64,000 bases of DNA from Legionella israelensis. Its GTDB lineage: Bacteria; Pseudomonadota; Gammaproteobacteria; Legionellales; Legionellaceae. Made by a program: the position numbers and the translations under genes. Below the pieces are notes generated by a model. That model did no database searches, was not told the DNA's origin, and saw only the letters and a list, made by a program, of their open reading frames with translations. Position 1 is the first letter of the stretch. The number at the start of each line of letters is the position of its first letter. The stretch lies in NCBI RefSeq assembly GCF_004571175.1, contig NZ_CP038273.1, positions 2,294,001-2,358,000 on the forward strand, read 5' to 3'. Shown in pieces: positions 44,733-53,106 of the stretch.

Positions 44733-45776
44733 TTATACACGCGATTTTTCTAAATGAATAAACCATTCTTTCCGGACAATACCACCACCATAACCACCTA
44801 ATTCACCATTTTCATTGATAACCCGATGACAAGGTATGATGATAGCTAATGGGTTAGCTCCATTCGCACGGGCAACGGCTCTATAAGCAGAAGGTTGTCC
44901 GATGGATTTGGCAATATCAGAATATGAGCGAGTCTCACCATAAGGTATTTTTCTTAGCTCTTTCCAGACTTTTTGTTGAAAAGCAGAGCCTGAAAGGAAG
45001 ACTTTTGTTTTAAAATTTTTCAAATGGCCATTAAAATAATCCGTTAATTCTTTTTCGATGGAAAGAATAGGGGAAGGTTTCCCTGGCAAAAGAATGGCTT
45101 TTGTTTTCCGCTTCAAATGTTCAATTTCTCGCTCTAAACCACGTCGATCGACGAACTCTAAGAGATATAAGGCCGAGTCAGAACTGATAGCGAGCATGGG
45201 ACCTAATTTTGTGTCGAGCCACGAGGCGTATACAATGAAAGCATTGCCAGATTTTGAAGGTGCAGTACCTATAAGGCGAGAAAAGGCATCTCTTAGACCG
45301 CTGCCAGATTCATAACCAATAGAAACCTGAGTATTGATAATCGAATCCCCATCCCTTATTTGCTTCATTGCTATTCCTAATCGGCGAGCTCTTGCATAAG
45401 CAACAAAAGTCATGCCAAATCTCTTTTTAAATTGACGACGCGCGGTGGTTGCATCAATGGATAGTTGTTGAAAATCACTATCTTTCCATCTTTTTTCAGG
45501 ATGCGCTTCAACGGCTTTTACTAGGGTTTGAATGAGAGGCGAAACTTGATTTGGATGAGATAGCGGTTGACATCTTTTACAAGGGCGATAGCCAGCTAAT
45601 AAAGCGTCCTGTGCAGTACTGAAAAATTCACAATGGTCAAATTTAGGCTTTCTCGCCGAACAAGTGGGACGGCAAAATACAGCGGTTGTTTTCACACCAA
45701 CATAAAATATACCTTCATAATCTGCATTTCGGTTGATTAAGGCCGCGTAATATTCTGCATGTTTGTTATCTTTCAT
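44733..45776 (-). CDS. ada: Ada: methyl-sensing activator and O6-methylguanine-DNA methyltransferase
   Basis: Ada (347 aa), a cytoplasmic three-part protein. The N-terminal zinc domain has Cys35, Cys39, Cys66 and Cys69 (CRPTC...CKRC), of which Cys35 takes methyl groups from phosphotriesters. The middle is an AraC-type DNA-binding domain with RRQFKKRFGMTFVAYARARR. The C-terminal methyltransferase domain has IIPCHRV with the acceptor Cys316 and GGYGGG. It repairs alkyl DNA damage and, once methylated, activates its own operon with tag. The start is weakly supported by Shine-Dalgarno. The IS copy 2 lies 114 bases upstream of its start and may affect expression. Confidence 0.95.
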   Translation of the reverse strand: MKDNKHAEYYAALINRNADYEGIFYVGVKTTAVFCRPTCSARKPKFDHCEFFSTAQDALLAGYRPCKRCQPLSHPNQVSPLIQTLVKAVEAHPEKRWKDSDFQQLSIDATTARRQFKKRFGMTFVAYARARRLGIAMKQIRDGDSIINTQVSIGYESGSGLRDAFSRLIGTAPSKSGNAFIVYASWLDTKLGPMLAISSDSALYLLEFVDRRGLEREIEHLKRKTKAILLPGKPSPILSIEKELTDYFNGHLKNFKTKVFLSGSAFQQKVWKELRKIPYGETRSYSDIAKSIGQPSAYRAVARANGANPLAIIIPCHRVINENGELGGYGGGIVRKEWFIHLEKSRV

Positions 45777-45890
45777 ATATACATTTCAAAATCATTATCT
45801 GTTTATCAGTATATATGCTTTGATTACAGGTTGCCGCCGAAAATCAGACATGAATTTTTATAAATGCCAAGTCGATTTACGTCTAAATAA

Positions 45891-47041
45891 CTCATGTTAC
45901 GCACTAAACCTTGCTGCTCCCTGAAATTTAATTAAAATTTCATCCCTGATTTTTAGGGAGGAAGATTTAATGGATATGCTTGATATTTATAGTGACTATT
46001 TGATTTGCCAGAATAAATATGCAACAGCTACAGGTTTATCGGAGATGTTGGATGGTGAATTTGCTCACGACAAGGTGACACGATTTTTACGACTACAAGA
46101 TTTTGGTTCCAAAGCGCTCTGGAATTATGTCAAGAAGTCAGTCAGGGAGAGTGAAGCATCAGACGGTGTTCTTTTATTGGATGACTCGATTGAGGAGAAG
46201 CCTTACACGGATGAGAATGAAATTAATTGTTGGCATTATTCCCATGCTAAAGGTGATGTGGTCAAAGGGATTAATATCCTGACCTGCATGGTTCGGTATG
46301 GTGACTTCAGTGTTCCTGTTGGTTATGAAGTTATCAAAAAAGACGTTGCTTTTTGTGACATTGAAACAAGGCAAGCTCGCAGAAAGTCATCCACGACTAA
46401 AAATGAACTTTTTCGCAAGCTTATCGCACAAGCGGTTAGTAATCATGTGTTGTTTGACTTTGTACTTGCGGACAATTGGTTTGGCTCGAAGGCCAATATG
46501 GCTTACATCCATAATGACCTTCAAAAATCGTTTATTATTGGGATTAAATCTAATCGAACCTTAGCTTTATCCAAAAACGACGCCAACAACGGACGGTACA
46601 CAAAAGTCAGAGAATTAGAGCTTGAAGAGGACATAGCCCACACAGTCTATCTCAAGGGATTAGACTTCCCAGTGAGGCTTTTGAAGAAAATTTTCAAAAA
46701 CGAAAATGGTTCTACAGGGGTTCTCTATCTCGTTTCTAATGACATGACCAGCAGTGCCGAACGTCTTTATGAAGTGTACCAGAAACGGTGGCGGATTGAA
46801 GAGTATCACAAGTCAATTAAACAAAATGCAAGCCTGAACAAGTCTCCAACCCGTACGGTTAAAACACAATCCAACCATATCTTTGCCGCAATCATTGCAT
46901 ACTGCAAACTGGAAATGATGAAAATAAAGACAAAATTGAATCACTTTGCCATCAAGTACAAATTAATACTCAGGGCTAACCAAATTGCTATGCAGGAGTT
47001 AAAAAATATGGCTCGTTAAAGTCGATTGTGCGTAACATGAG
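45891..47041 (+). mobile_element. Insertion sequence, 1151 bp, copy 2
   Basis: Same length and termini as copy 1 but in the opposite orientation. The ends CTCATGTTACGCAC are inverted, and the target duplication TAAATAA (7 bp) lies at 45884-45890 and 47042-47048. It is inserted between ada and the second binding-protein gene. Two different duplications show independent insertions, not a composite transposon. Confidence 0.93.
45970..47019 (+). CDS. DDE transposase, IS4/IS701-like (identical to copy 1)
   Basis: Transposase of 349 aa, residue for residue the same as the one at 32365-33414. It carries DDE residues in LLLDDSIEEKP, VLADNWFGSKAN and YQKRWRIEEYHKS. The start MDMLDIYSDYLICQNKY follows GGGAGGAAG. 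Both copies appear functional, so the element may still move and can also mobilise small elements with matching ends. Confidence 0.9.
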   Translation: MDMLDIYSDYLICQNKYATATGLSEMLDGEFAHDKVTRFLRLQDFGSKALWNYVKKSVRESEASDGVLLLDDSIEEKPYTDENEINCWHYSHAKGDVVKGINILTCMVRYGDFSVPVGYEVIKKDVAFCDIETRQARRKSSTTKNELFRKLIAQAVSNHVLFDFVLADNWFGSKANMAYIHNDLQKSFIIGIKSNRTLALSKNDANNGRYTKVRELELEEDIAHTVYLKGLDFPVRLLKKIFKNENGSTGVLYLVSNDMTSSAERLYEVYQKRWRIEEYHKSIKQNASLNKSPTRTVKTQSNHIFAAIIAYCKLEMMKIKTKLNHFAIKYKLILRANQIAMQELKNMAR

Positions 47042-47197
47042 TAAATAACTTAGTTTCATTGAGATTGTTGCCCCTTATTGGGCTATGTGCTTTATAAAGA
47101 AAATCATATGTCTATTCTAATTTTAATCCATTTGATTTTATAAACAGCATGTCTAATCTTAAAATAAGAGGAGAACAGTGCAAAGGAAGGCTCTTCT

Positions 47198-47932
47198 ATG
47201 AAAGGAATAGGCGCTCTTTTTCTAGGTTTGTTTTTTTGGTTGAATTTCACTAATGGACATGCTGGTATTAAAGTTGGTACAGTGATGTTTTACCCTCCCT
47301 TTGTTACGTCCGCTAACCAAGGTTTTGATATTGAATTTATACAGTTGCTGTGTCAGCGTCTTCAGCAGGACTGTAAATTTGTTTCCATGGATTTTTATCA
47401 ACTGTTTACGTCTTTAAAAAGTGGTGAAATAGATATTGCCGTTGGAGGCATTACCACTTTTCCAAGCAAAAGAGGCTATATTTTTAGTCTTCCTTATTTG
47501 TTAAGCCAGGCAGTATTTTTGGTTAATGCCGGTAGCGATATTAAATCAATTAATGACTTGATGGGAAAAAAAATAGGTGTGATGAAAGAAAAAGATAATG
47601 GAGGAGGTGTTTTTTACGATTATTTAATGAAGCACTATTCTGGAGAGTTTCAGATTATTCTATATAATAATATGGAGGATCAGATCACAGCTTTAAGTGA
47701 AGGCAGTATTGATGCTGCTTTTACACATGGGTCCACAGCCATTTACTGGGAGCAAAACGGCAGCGGACGTTTTAAAATGTTGAATAAACCTGTACCTATA
47801 GGCAACGGAATTGGAATCATGTCCGTTTCCAGCAACCAAGCTTTAATAAATGAATTCAATGAAGAAATTATGAAATTAGAAAAGACGCCTGAATATGTGA
47901 ATTTGTATATGAGCTATTTTGGAGATGAATAA
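47198..47932 (+). CDS. Periplasmic solute-binding protein family 3 (amino-acid type), orphan, paralogue
   Basis: A 244-aa family 3 binding protein. Signal peptide MKGIGALFLGLFFWLNFTNG, then IKVGTVMFYPPF, GFDIEFIQLLCQR, LKSGEIDIAVGGITTFPSK, INDLMGKKIGVMKE and a final helix TPEYVNLYMSYFGDE. It is a paralogue of the one at 36929-37657, and both stand next to an ion transporter gene with an insertion sequence on the other side. No permease or ATPase gene is adjacent. GGAAGG is about 10 bases before the ATG. Ligand unknown; polar amino acids are usual. Confidence 0.87.
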   Translation: MKGIGALFLGLFFWLNFTNGHAGIKVGTVMFYPPFVTSANQGFDIEFIQLLCQRLQQDCKFVSMDFYQLFTSLKSGEIDIAVGGITTFPSKRGYIFSLPYLLSQAVFLVNAGSDIKSINDLMGKKIGVMKEKDNGGGVFYDYLMKHYSGEFQIILYNNMEDQITALSEGSIDAAFTHGSTAIYWEQNGSGRFKMLNKPVPIGNGIGIMSVSSNQALINEFNEEIMKLEKTPEYVNLYMSYFGDE

Positions 47933-48039
47933 AATACCTTAAAAGTACAGATTCGTCTTATTAAGCATTTTTTTACAAAAGGATTTGAGAATGAGGATAA
48001 CAACGCATTTACTGTCCTTGATGTGAGCAAGGAATAAAT

Positions 48040-49260
48040 ATGGTGTTCACTGTCCTTGCTGCGATTATGTGTCTTGCCTTAGCCTCTGCAATTAAATTAT
48101 GGGCAAACAAGTGGTTCATTTCCTATCCAGTGATCATGACGCTGGCTGGTTTTTTATCTTCCGAGGTTCTGGTGGCCCTTGGCGTTGATACGGGGCTTCG
48201 TTATTATCATGTTGACTGGCTTATCAGCGCCTTTCTGGTTCCTACGATTATTTTTAATACGGCGCTCTCATTCAACGAACAATCCTTGTATAAGGATAAA
48301 ATTTATTTTATTTACCTTATTACAGGCACTTATGGTTTAACCATTCTCATTGCTACAATACTCCTGTATTTTTCCATGAACCACCCAAGCGGATTTCCGT
48401 GGTTTGCCGCTCTTTTAACCGGTTGTATATTGGCTGCGACAAATACGCGTGTTATCAGCGACTTATTAAAAAATTCCGGCATATCCATGAGGCTCTTATC
48501 TTTATTAAAAGGTGAAAGCCTAATCAACAGCGTATTGTCTTTGAGTATTGTCAGTTTTTTATTAAGCAGGCTTACGCCTCAAACTGAAGCACATTACCAC
48601 TTATGGCTTACTCAATTATTCATTACGTTTATTGTACCAGTAATTACTGGCATTGGCCTGGGTGTTTTTGCAAAACGCTTGCTGTCAAAAAATAAGGATG
48701 CTATTGCATCAATATTATTTCTCGTGAGCTGCGTCTATGGGCTGTATTTTATCAATAGTATTCTGTTTTCCGCCTCAGGAAGCATCGCTGTTTTTGTTTT
48801 TGGATTATTTAGCAAGCCATTCGTAGAAAAAAATCTTGTCATTAAACAATATTGGCTTGCCAATTCTTTTTTGGCCACGCTTTTAATGTTTTTTATCCTG
48901 GGCATGACCGTAACTGTGACCATGTTTTCTGAGCGATGGCTTGCGATGATTATTGGTATTGCTGCCATTTTGATGAGCCGTTTTCTCAGTTTAACCGCAG
49001 GATTTTCTCTTATCTCTAAAAAAACCACACAACAAGTGATAACTCTTAAAGAGCAGTTATTGCTCAGTGCTAGTGGAACATGCGGGGCACTCGCCATCGC
49101 ACTTGCCTTTATGCTGCCTGAAACCCTTGATTACTGGTGGACTATTCAATCCATTGTCTTTGGCGTGGTTTTATTTTCAATTTTTGTGCAGGCACCGCTG
49201 GCTGCTTACTGGCAAAAAACGAGGTTAAACGACAGTTCGTCTTGTGAAAAATCCCCCTGA
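48040..49260 (+). CDS. Cation:proton antiporter, CPA1-type
   Basis: A 406-aa membrane protein with 11-13 helices of the cation:proton antiporter superfamily (NhaP-like). ALLTGCILAATNTRVISDLLK corresponds to the ion-binding helix region (usually AT.ScTDP...), and LLSLLKGESLINSVLSLSIV to the E-S-x-x-N segment. The key Asp of the canonical ND or DD motif reads Asn-Thr here, so ion specificity may differ. AAGGAAT lies before the ATG. It follows the binding-protein gene by 107 bases. Confidence 0.82.
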   Translation: MVFTVLAAIMCLALASAIKLWANKWFISYPVIMTLAGFLSSEVLVALGVDTGLRYYHVDWLISAFLVPTIIFNTALSFNEQSLYKDKIYFIYLITGTYGLTILIATILLYFSMNHPSGFPWFAALLTGCILAATNTRVISDLLKNSGISMRLLSLLKGESLINSVLSLSIVSFLLSRLTPQTEAHYHLWLTQLFITFIVPVITGIGLGVFAKRLLSKNKDAIASILFLVSCVYGLYFINSILFSASGSIAVFVFGLFSKPFVEKNLVIKQYWLANSFLATLLMFFILGMTVTVTMFSERWLAMIIGIAAILMSRFLSLTAGFSLISKKTTQQVITLKEQLLLSASGTCGALAIALAFMLPETLDYWWTIQSIVFGVVLFSIFVQAPLAAYWQKTRLNDSSSCEKSP

Positions 49261-49274
49261 TTTGATATTACTCT

Positions 49275-49434
49275 AGGTTCTGTGCACTTATCTTTTAGCG
49301 GCTGCAAATTCGGCTAATTTTCTCAAATGTCAGCCTGAGTTCGTTCAATAGAATCGGTTCGCCTCACTCAAGCTGAAATTTGAGCTAAATCATCCAAATT
49401 TTCGCTACGACAAAAGATAAGTGCACAGAAGCTA
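49275..49434. repeat. 160-bp palindromic element (second short-repeat family)
   Basis: The left arm AGGTTCTGTGCACTTATC and the complement of the right arm AGCTTCTGTGCACTTATC match closely; the similarity continues through TTTTAGCGGCTG and AATTTTCTCAAAT, so nearly the whole element is an imperfect palindrome. A related, shorter form lies at 52280-52383. I saw no clear target duplication. Confidence 0.7.
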
Positions 49435-49584
49435 AGTAAAAGGTCTATAGTTAGCATAGGTTCGATATAGAACGACTACATTTATCTATAGTATAAAAAG
49501 GGACTCGTAATCACATTATAAACTGAATTTGTCACCCTGGTTTTCAGATGGGCATTACTTTACCAATTAATCAAGGAGGAAATC

Positions 49585-49908
49585 ATGAAAAAGGAATCCT
49601 GTTCAAGCTGCATTCAATCTTGTTTAGAATGTTTAAAAGCCTGTGAGGCTTGTGCCTATCAATGCTGTATAGGAAAGGACTCACATCTCGAATGTTTTAA
49701 ACTCTGCACTACTTGTGCCGATATTTGCGCGCTATGTGCCAGACTCTGTATGCGCGGTCACATGGCCTTTTGTGAAGAAATCTGCGCTCTTTGTGCGAAA
49801 ATCTGTGATGCCTGTGCTTCAGAATGCGACAGACATGATGAGGAGCTGTGTAAAGCCTGCGCTAAGGCGTGCAGAGAATGTGCTAAGTCATGCCGCGAAT
49901 GTCATTAA
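49585..49908 (+). CDS. Four-helix-bundle copper-binding (Csp-like) protein, 26 cysteines
   Basis: A 107-aa protein with 26 Cys. They recur at 3-4 residue spacing along four predicted helices (for example Cys6, 9, 13, 16, 20, 23, 27 and 89, 92, 96, 99, 103, 106), lining the core of a helix bundle. This is the pattern of copper storage proteins (Csp3-type, DUF326), which hold many Cu(I) ions. There is no signal peptide, so it is cytosolic like Csp3. AGGAGGAAA precedes the ATG. It stands alone, with a GC-rich hairpin after the stop. A metal response is likely but no operator was identified. Confidence 0.87.
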   Translation: MKKESCSSCIQSCLECLKACEACAYQCCIGKDSHLECFKLCTTCADICALCARLCMRGHMAFCEEICALCAKICDACASECDRHDEELCKACAKACRECAKSCRECH

Positions 49909-49918
49909 TCTACCGAAG

Positions 49919-49948
49919 ATGTGGCGCGGTTCAGAGCTCGCGCCGCAT
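49919..49948 (+). terminator. GC-rich hairpin after the Csp-like gene
   Basis: Stem GGCGCG / CGCGCC (49923-49928 with 49939-49944), extended outward by ATG/CAT. No T tract follows. It may still end or stabilise the transcript. Confidence 0.4.
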
Positions 49949-49999
49949 TGCAAACAGTAAACAATGCATTATGCTCAGGTAAGGGATTGCTCCTTATAA

Positions 50000-50142
50000 T
50001 TCATGTTACGCAGTTTCGTCTTTTTTGCATCTTTGGACGCATTTTGGAATTTCAAATGCTCATTTACTCTACGTAAACTGCGCTTTAAAATTCCAAAATG
50101 CGTCCAAATCTTCTAAAAAAATACGGTGCTGCGTAACATGAG
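50000..50142. repeat. MITE with IS-like ends, 143 bp
   Basis: Starts TTCATGTTACGCAG (first base changed from C) and ends GCGTAACATGAG. Internal arms TTTGGACGCATTTTGGAATT and AATTCCAAAATGCGTCCAAA are perfectly complementary. Flanks share TTATAA; the expected seventh base differs. The words AAGGGATTGC occur on both sides, so the surroundings may be slightly rearranged. Confidence 0.85.
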
Positions 50143-50179
50143 TTATAAGGGATTGCCACTTGAAGAAGGATAAAAACCT

Positions 50180-51094
50180 ATGCAAAAAATTACTCCGCAT
50201 TTATGGTTCGACAAGGAAGCGAAAGAAGCTGTCCAGTTTTACACTTCCATATTTTCGCATTCCAGGATCGTAAATATAACAACAATCCATGAAGTTCCAA
50301 CCCCAACAGGGGATTGCGATATGGTTTCTTTTGAACTTTCTGGTCATCCCTTTATGGCCATTAACGCTGGACCGTTATTCAAATTCAATCCATCCATATC
50401 GTTTATCGTGAATTTTGATCCTGCAAAAGACAGGAATGCAATAAAAAAACTTGATGTGCTATGGGAACAACTCGCTCAAGGCGGCACGGCGCTTATGCCT
50501 CTGGATAAGTATTCTTTCAGCGAACGCTATGGCTGGATACAGGACAAATACGGGCTTTCATGGCAGCTGATCTTTACGGATCCCAAAGGAGCAGAAAGAC
50601 CAGCGATCATTCCCTCATTGTTGTTTGTGGAAGATGTTGCAGGACAAGCAGAGGAGGCTGTCAATTTTTATGTGTCAGTGTTCAAAAATTCAAAGCGAGG
50701 CTTCATACATCGTTATAATAAAGGCCAGGATCCGGAGAAGGAAGGTACTATAATGTTTACTGATTTTATGCTCGATGGCCAATGGTTTGCGGCGATGGAC
50801 AGTGCTCGGGAGCACCAGTTTACTTTTAATGAAGCCATATCTCTTTTAATACCCTGTGAGACACAAAAAGACATAGACTATTATTGGGAAAAACTCTCTG
50901 CTGATCCGAAGGCTGAGCAATGCGGGTGGCTTAAAGATAAGTACGGTCTTTCATGGCAAGTCTGGCCAACGATGATGGGTGAAATGATGATGAAAGGCAC
51001 ACCTGAGCAAATCGCTCGTGTGACTCAAGCCTTTCTTCCAATGAAAAAATTTGACATTGCAGCTCTTCAGCGAGCCTACCATGGAAATAAATAA
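50180..51094 (+). CDS. PhnB-like VOC protein with two domains
   Basis: A 304-aa cytoplasmic protein of two glyoxalase/VOC domains of the PhnB type. Domain 1: ITPHLWFDKEAKEAVQFYTS, FMAINAG and ERYGWIQDKYGLSWQL. Domain 2: AEEAVNFYVSVFKNSKRG, FMLDGQWFAAMD and CGWLKDKYGLSWQV. The repeated W.DKYG..WQ motif shows that both halves have the same fold. Enzymatic role unknown (often annotated 3-demethylubiquinone methyltransferase by mistake). AAGGA precedes the ATG, and the MITE at 50000 ends 37 bases upstream. Confidence 0.88.
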   Translation: MQKITPHLWFDKEAKEAVQFYTSIFSHSRIVNITTIHEVPTPTGDCDMVSFELSGHPFMAINAGPLFKFNPSISFIVNFDPAKDRNAIKKLDVLWEQLAQGGTALMPLDKYSFSERYGWIQDKYGLSWQLIFTDPKGAERPAIIPSLLFVEDVAGQAEEAVNFYVSVFKNSKRGFIHRYNKGQDPEKEGTIMFTDFMLDGQWFAAMDSAREHQFTFNEAISLLIPCETQKDIDYYWEKLSADPKAEQCGWLKDKYGLSWQVWPTMMGEMMMKGTPEQIARVTQAFLPMKKFDIAALQRAYHGNK

Positions 51095-51181
51095 ATTTTC
51101 GGGTCAGTTTGAGTCTATTGAAACCAAAAATATAAACCGGACAGGCAGGATATCCCATCTGATTTTCGAAAAAAATCAGCT

Positions 51182-52168
51182 TCACTTGTTGGGCAATTTA
51201 CTGATTTGCTCTGCTACTTCAGGTTCATTAATGCCACGAATAATCACATGATCTTTTTTCTTGATATTGGTCACTTCGTAGTGAAGTTTACCTAAAACTT
51301 TACCTAAATCCACTAAGAAATCAGAAGATTTTACGTGGCGTTTATTCTCAACTTCTTCAAGAGAGATTAGTGCATCTACATGATGTTGACCATCTGTGCG
51401 CAAATGAGCGGAAACCTCAGGGCCTACGAGAGATTTCAGAATAGCTGCAGTCGAGGTGTCAAGGTTGTTTGCTTCATAATTGTAACAATTAGCGCTGAGT
51501 TTATCCCAGAAATGTGTATCAATATTTGTATCCGTGTTTTTAAAAATATCAACTCCCAAGGGGAAATACGAGAAATTATTTTCTACATAAGCATTAACCA
51601 ATTTTTTGTAAGCTGTAGTTTCATTATCCGGGTTATGTACATGGTACCAGAGGTATTGATCCGCATTTTCATCGTGTTCTTTAATCATTTGCTGAAAGAT
51701 ACAATGGCCAAATCCCAGAAGGACAACGATGCCTCCGTCATTTTCCTTCGCAAGTTTTAAGGTGTTTTCCGTAAGTGTGCTTTCTCTTCTTATAGAGGAG
51801 AGACTGGGCTCCTTAAGTTGCTCAGAGACAGGTAAATCAATTCCCCCAAGTTTAAACCCCTGATCTTTCATTGCCTGAAAAAGTTGCGCTTTAGAAACAA
51901 CACTTCTTAATTTTTCAATTTCGTGTTCTCGCTTAGGATCATTAAGAGACAAGTTAGATACGGTGGTTACTTGCATTTTAACGAGTGTATTTTGCAGTGC
52001 AAGCATTTCTTCCAAGGATGCTCCTGGTTCCATTCCATCCACGCAGATAGTGGTATATCCTGTTTTTTTCAAATGAGGTAGTTGGCTAATAAGAAAGTCG
52101 CTTGTTGCCCTATCAGCATGGCTCTCATATAACACCACGGGAGGAAGGCTGTATTTAGACTTAGGCAT
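51182..52168 (-). CDS. EreA/TraB/ChaN-like protein, putative hydrolase or heme-binding-like fold
   Basis: A 328-aa protein. YESHADRATSDFLISQLPHL and TTICVDGMEPG at the start, and RRESTLTENTLKLAKEN followed by VVLLGFGHC at about 130-165, match the pattern of the EreA/TraB/ChaN superfamily (GExH near the N-terminus, R...M..N...GxGH later). His17 and the later GFGH His would be catalytic or metal ligands. The ATG at 52168 is preceded by GGAG at the right distance; a GTG four codons upstream is less likely. No signal peptide. The second half (170-328) is of unknown type. Possible effector or antibiotic-modifying enzyme; both are inference. Confidence 0.55.
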   Translation of the reverse strand: MPKSKYSLPPVVLYESHADRATSDFLISQLPHLKKTGYTTICVDGMEPGASLEEMLALQNTLVKMQVTTVSNLSLNDPKREHEIEKLRSVVSKAQLFQAMKDQGFKLGGIDLPVSEQLKEPSLSSIRRESTLTENTLKLAKENDGGIVVLLGFGHCIFQQMIKEHDENADQYLWYHVHNPDNETTAYKKLVNAYVENNFSYFPLGVDIFKNTDTNIDTHFWDKLSANCYNYEANNLDTSTAAILKSLVGPEVSAHLRTDGQHHVDALISLEEVENKRHVKSSDFLVDLGKVLGKLHYEVTNIKKKDHVIIRGINEPEVAEQISKLPNK

Positions 52169-52279
52169 TCTTTTCTCCACTTGAGTGAATGGTAATATTA
52201 AATATAATTCTTCTAGATTAAGAGAGTATTAAATTTGAAGAAAATGACTAAAAATTACGCTTTTTAACTGCATTTGTCT

Positions 52280-52383
52280 AGGTTCTGATTATCTTTTTGA
52301 GTGAGTGGCTGTTCTATTAACGAACTTAAATTTGAGAAAATCAGCCGAAGTTGCAGCCGCTAAAAGATAAATGCACGGAACCT
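52280..52383. repeat. Shorter copy of the second palindromic family
   Basis: The right arm GCAGCCGCTAAAAGATAA plus ATGCACGGAACCT is the complement of the left end of the 49275 element. The left side begins AGGTTCTG but then has lost most of the arm. It looks like a truncated or internally deleted copy. Confidence 0.65.
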
Positions 52384-52464
52384 GGCATGGATGTGATTTT
52401 TGGGATCCGGAAAATTAGCTTTTCACTGCATCAGCCTGTCTTTTTGTATTTTTCTGCGAATATT

Positions 52465-52541
52465 TGCTAAAAAATACTGTGCGGCGTAATATAGTTACTA
52501 TCTCTCGGCTTCGTAAATTGTTCACAAAGTCGAGTAACTAT
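52465..52541. repeat. MITE relic followed by a hairpin
   Basis: TTGCTAAAAAATACTGTGCG and GCGTAATA (52465-52490) match the right end of the MITE family, but the left part is gone. Immediately after, ATAGTTACT (52491-52499) pairs with AGTAACTAT (52533-52541), with an inner CTCGGCTT/AAGTCGAG. Decay of an old insertion is the simplest reading. Confidence 0.5.
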
Positions 52542-52690
52542 AGAAATAATAAATTGATAATAAATCGTTCAAAATAGCATTTTTCCTCTGAATTTTTCTA
52601 TATAAAAAACCCAATTTCATCGTTATCAAGTTTTTGTTTTACTATTTTTCGTTGGAATAAGCCAAATCATTTAAAAAAGAGGTTTTTTAC

Positions 52691-52933
52691 ATGGGATGTT
52701 TCACTGAAGCTTACGAACCTGTTATTGATGTTAAATTTAAGGTAAAAAAAAATACACAGAAGCATTTTATTGAATATTTGCTGAACTATAGTGAGTGTGA
52801 TTTTAATGCGCTGGCTAAAATTCTTGAAATTAGTCCGCTGAAATTTAATCTTGTGCTTTCCGGAAAAGGTTATCTGGATAAAGATACAGTCATAAAATTA
52901 TTTAAATACTTTATTATGATGGTGGAAAATTGA
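52691..52933 (+). CDS. Small HTH-like protein
   Basis: An 80-aa protein. FNALAKILEISPLKFNLVLS followed by GKGYLDKDTVIKLFKYF has the spacing of a Cro/CI-type helix-turn-helix (helix 2 ALAKILEI, turn, helix 3 LKFNLVLSGK), so DNA binding is plausible. The N-terminal 25 residues are a beta-like cap. AAGAGG lies about 10 bases before the ATG. Neighbours are repeats and MITE debris; it could be a remnant of a mobile element or a toxin-antitoxin component without a partner. Confidence 0.55.
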   Translation: MGCFTEAYEPVIDVKFKVKKNTQKHFIEYLLNYSECDFNALAKILEISPLKFNLVLSGKGYLDKDTVIKLFKYFIMMVEN

Positions 52934-53106
52934 AGATAATTTCAGGGTCTTATTTTTTGATTCAAAAAAATTTTGATATTGAAGATATGGTTATAAAAAG
53001 GGTACAAAACTGAGTATCGCTGTTCTTATTCATTTTTACTTTCTTTTCGTTTTTTGAGCCATTTTTGATAGCATCCTTAATAGCCAAATTTTGAAGCCGT
53101 TAATAA

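Noticed and set aside
32343-47041. A composite transposon bounded by the two 1151-bp elements
   Set aside because: Each copy has its own 7-bp duplication (TTAAATT and TAAATAA), so they inserted independently; a composite element would show one duplication at the outer ends only.
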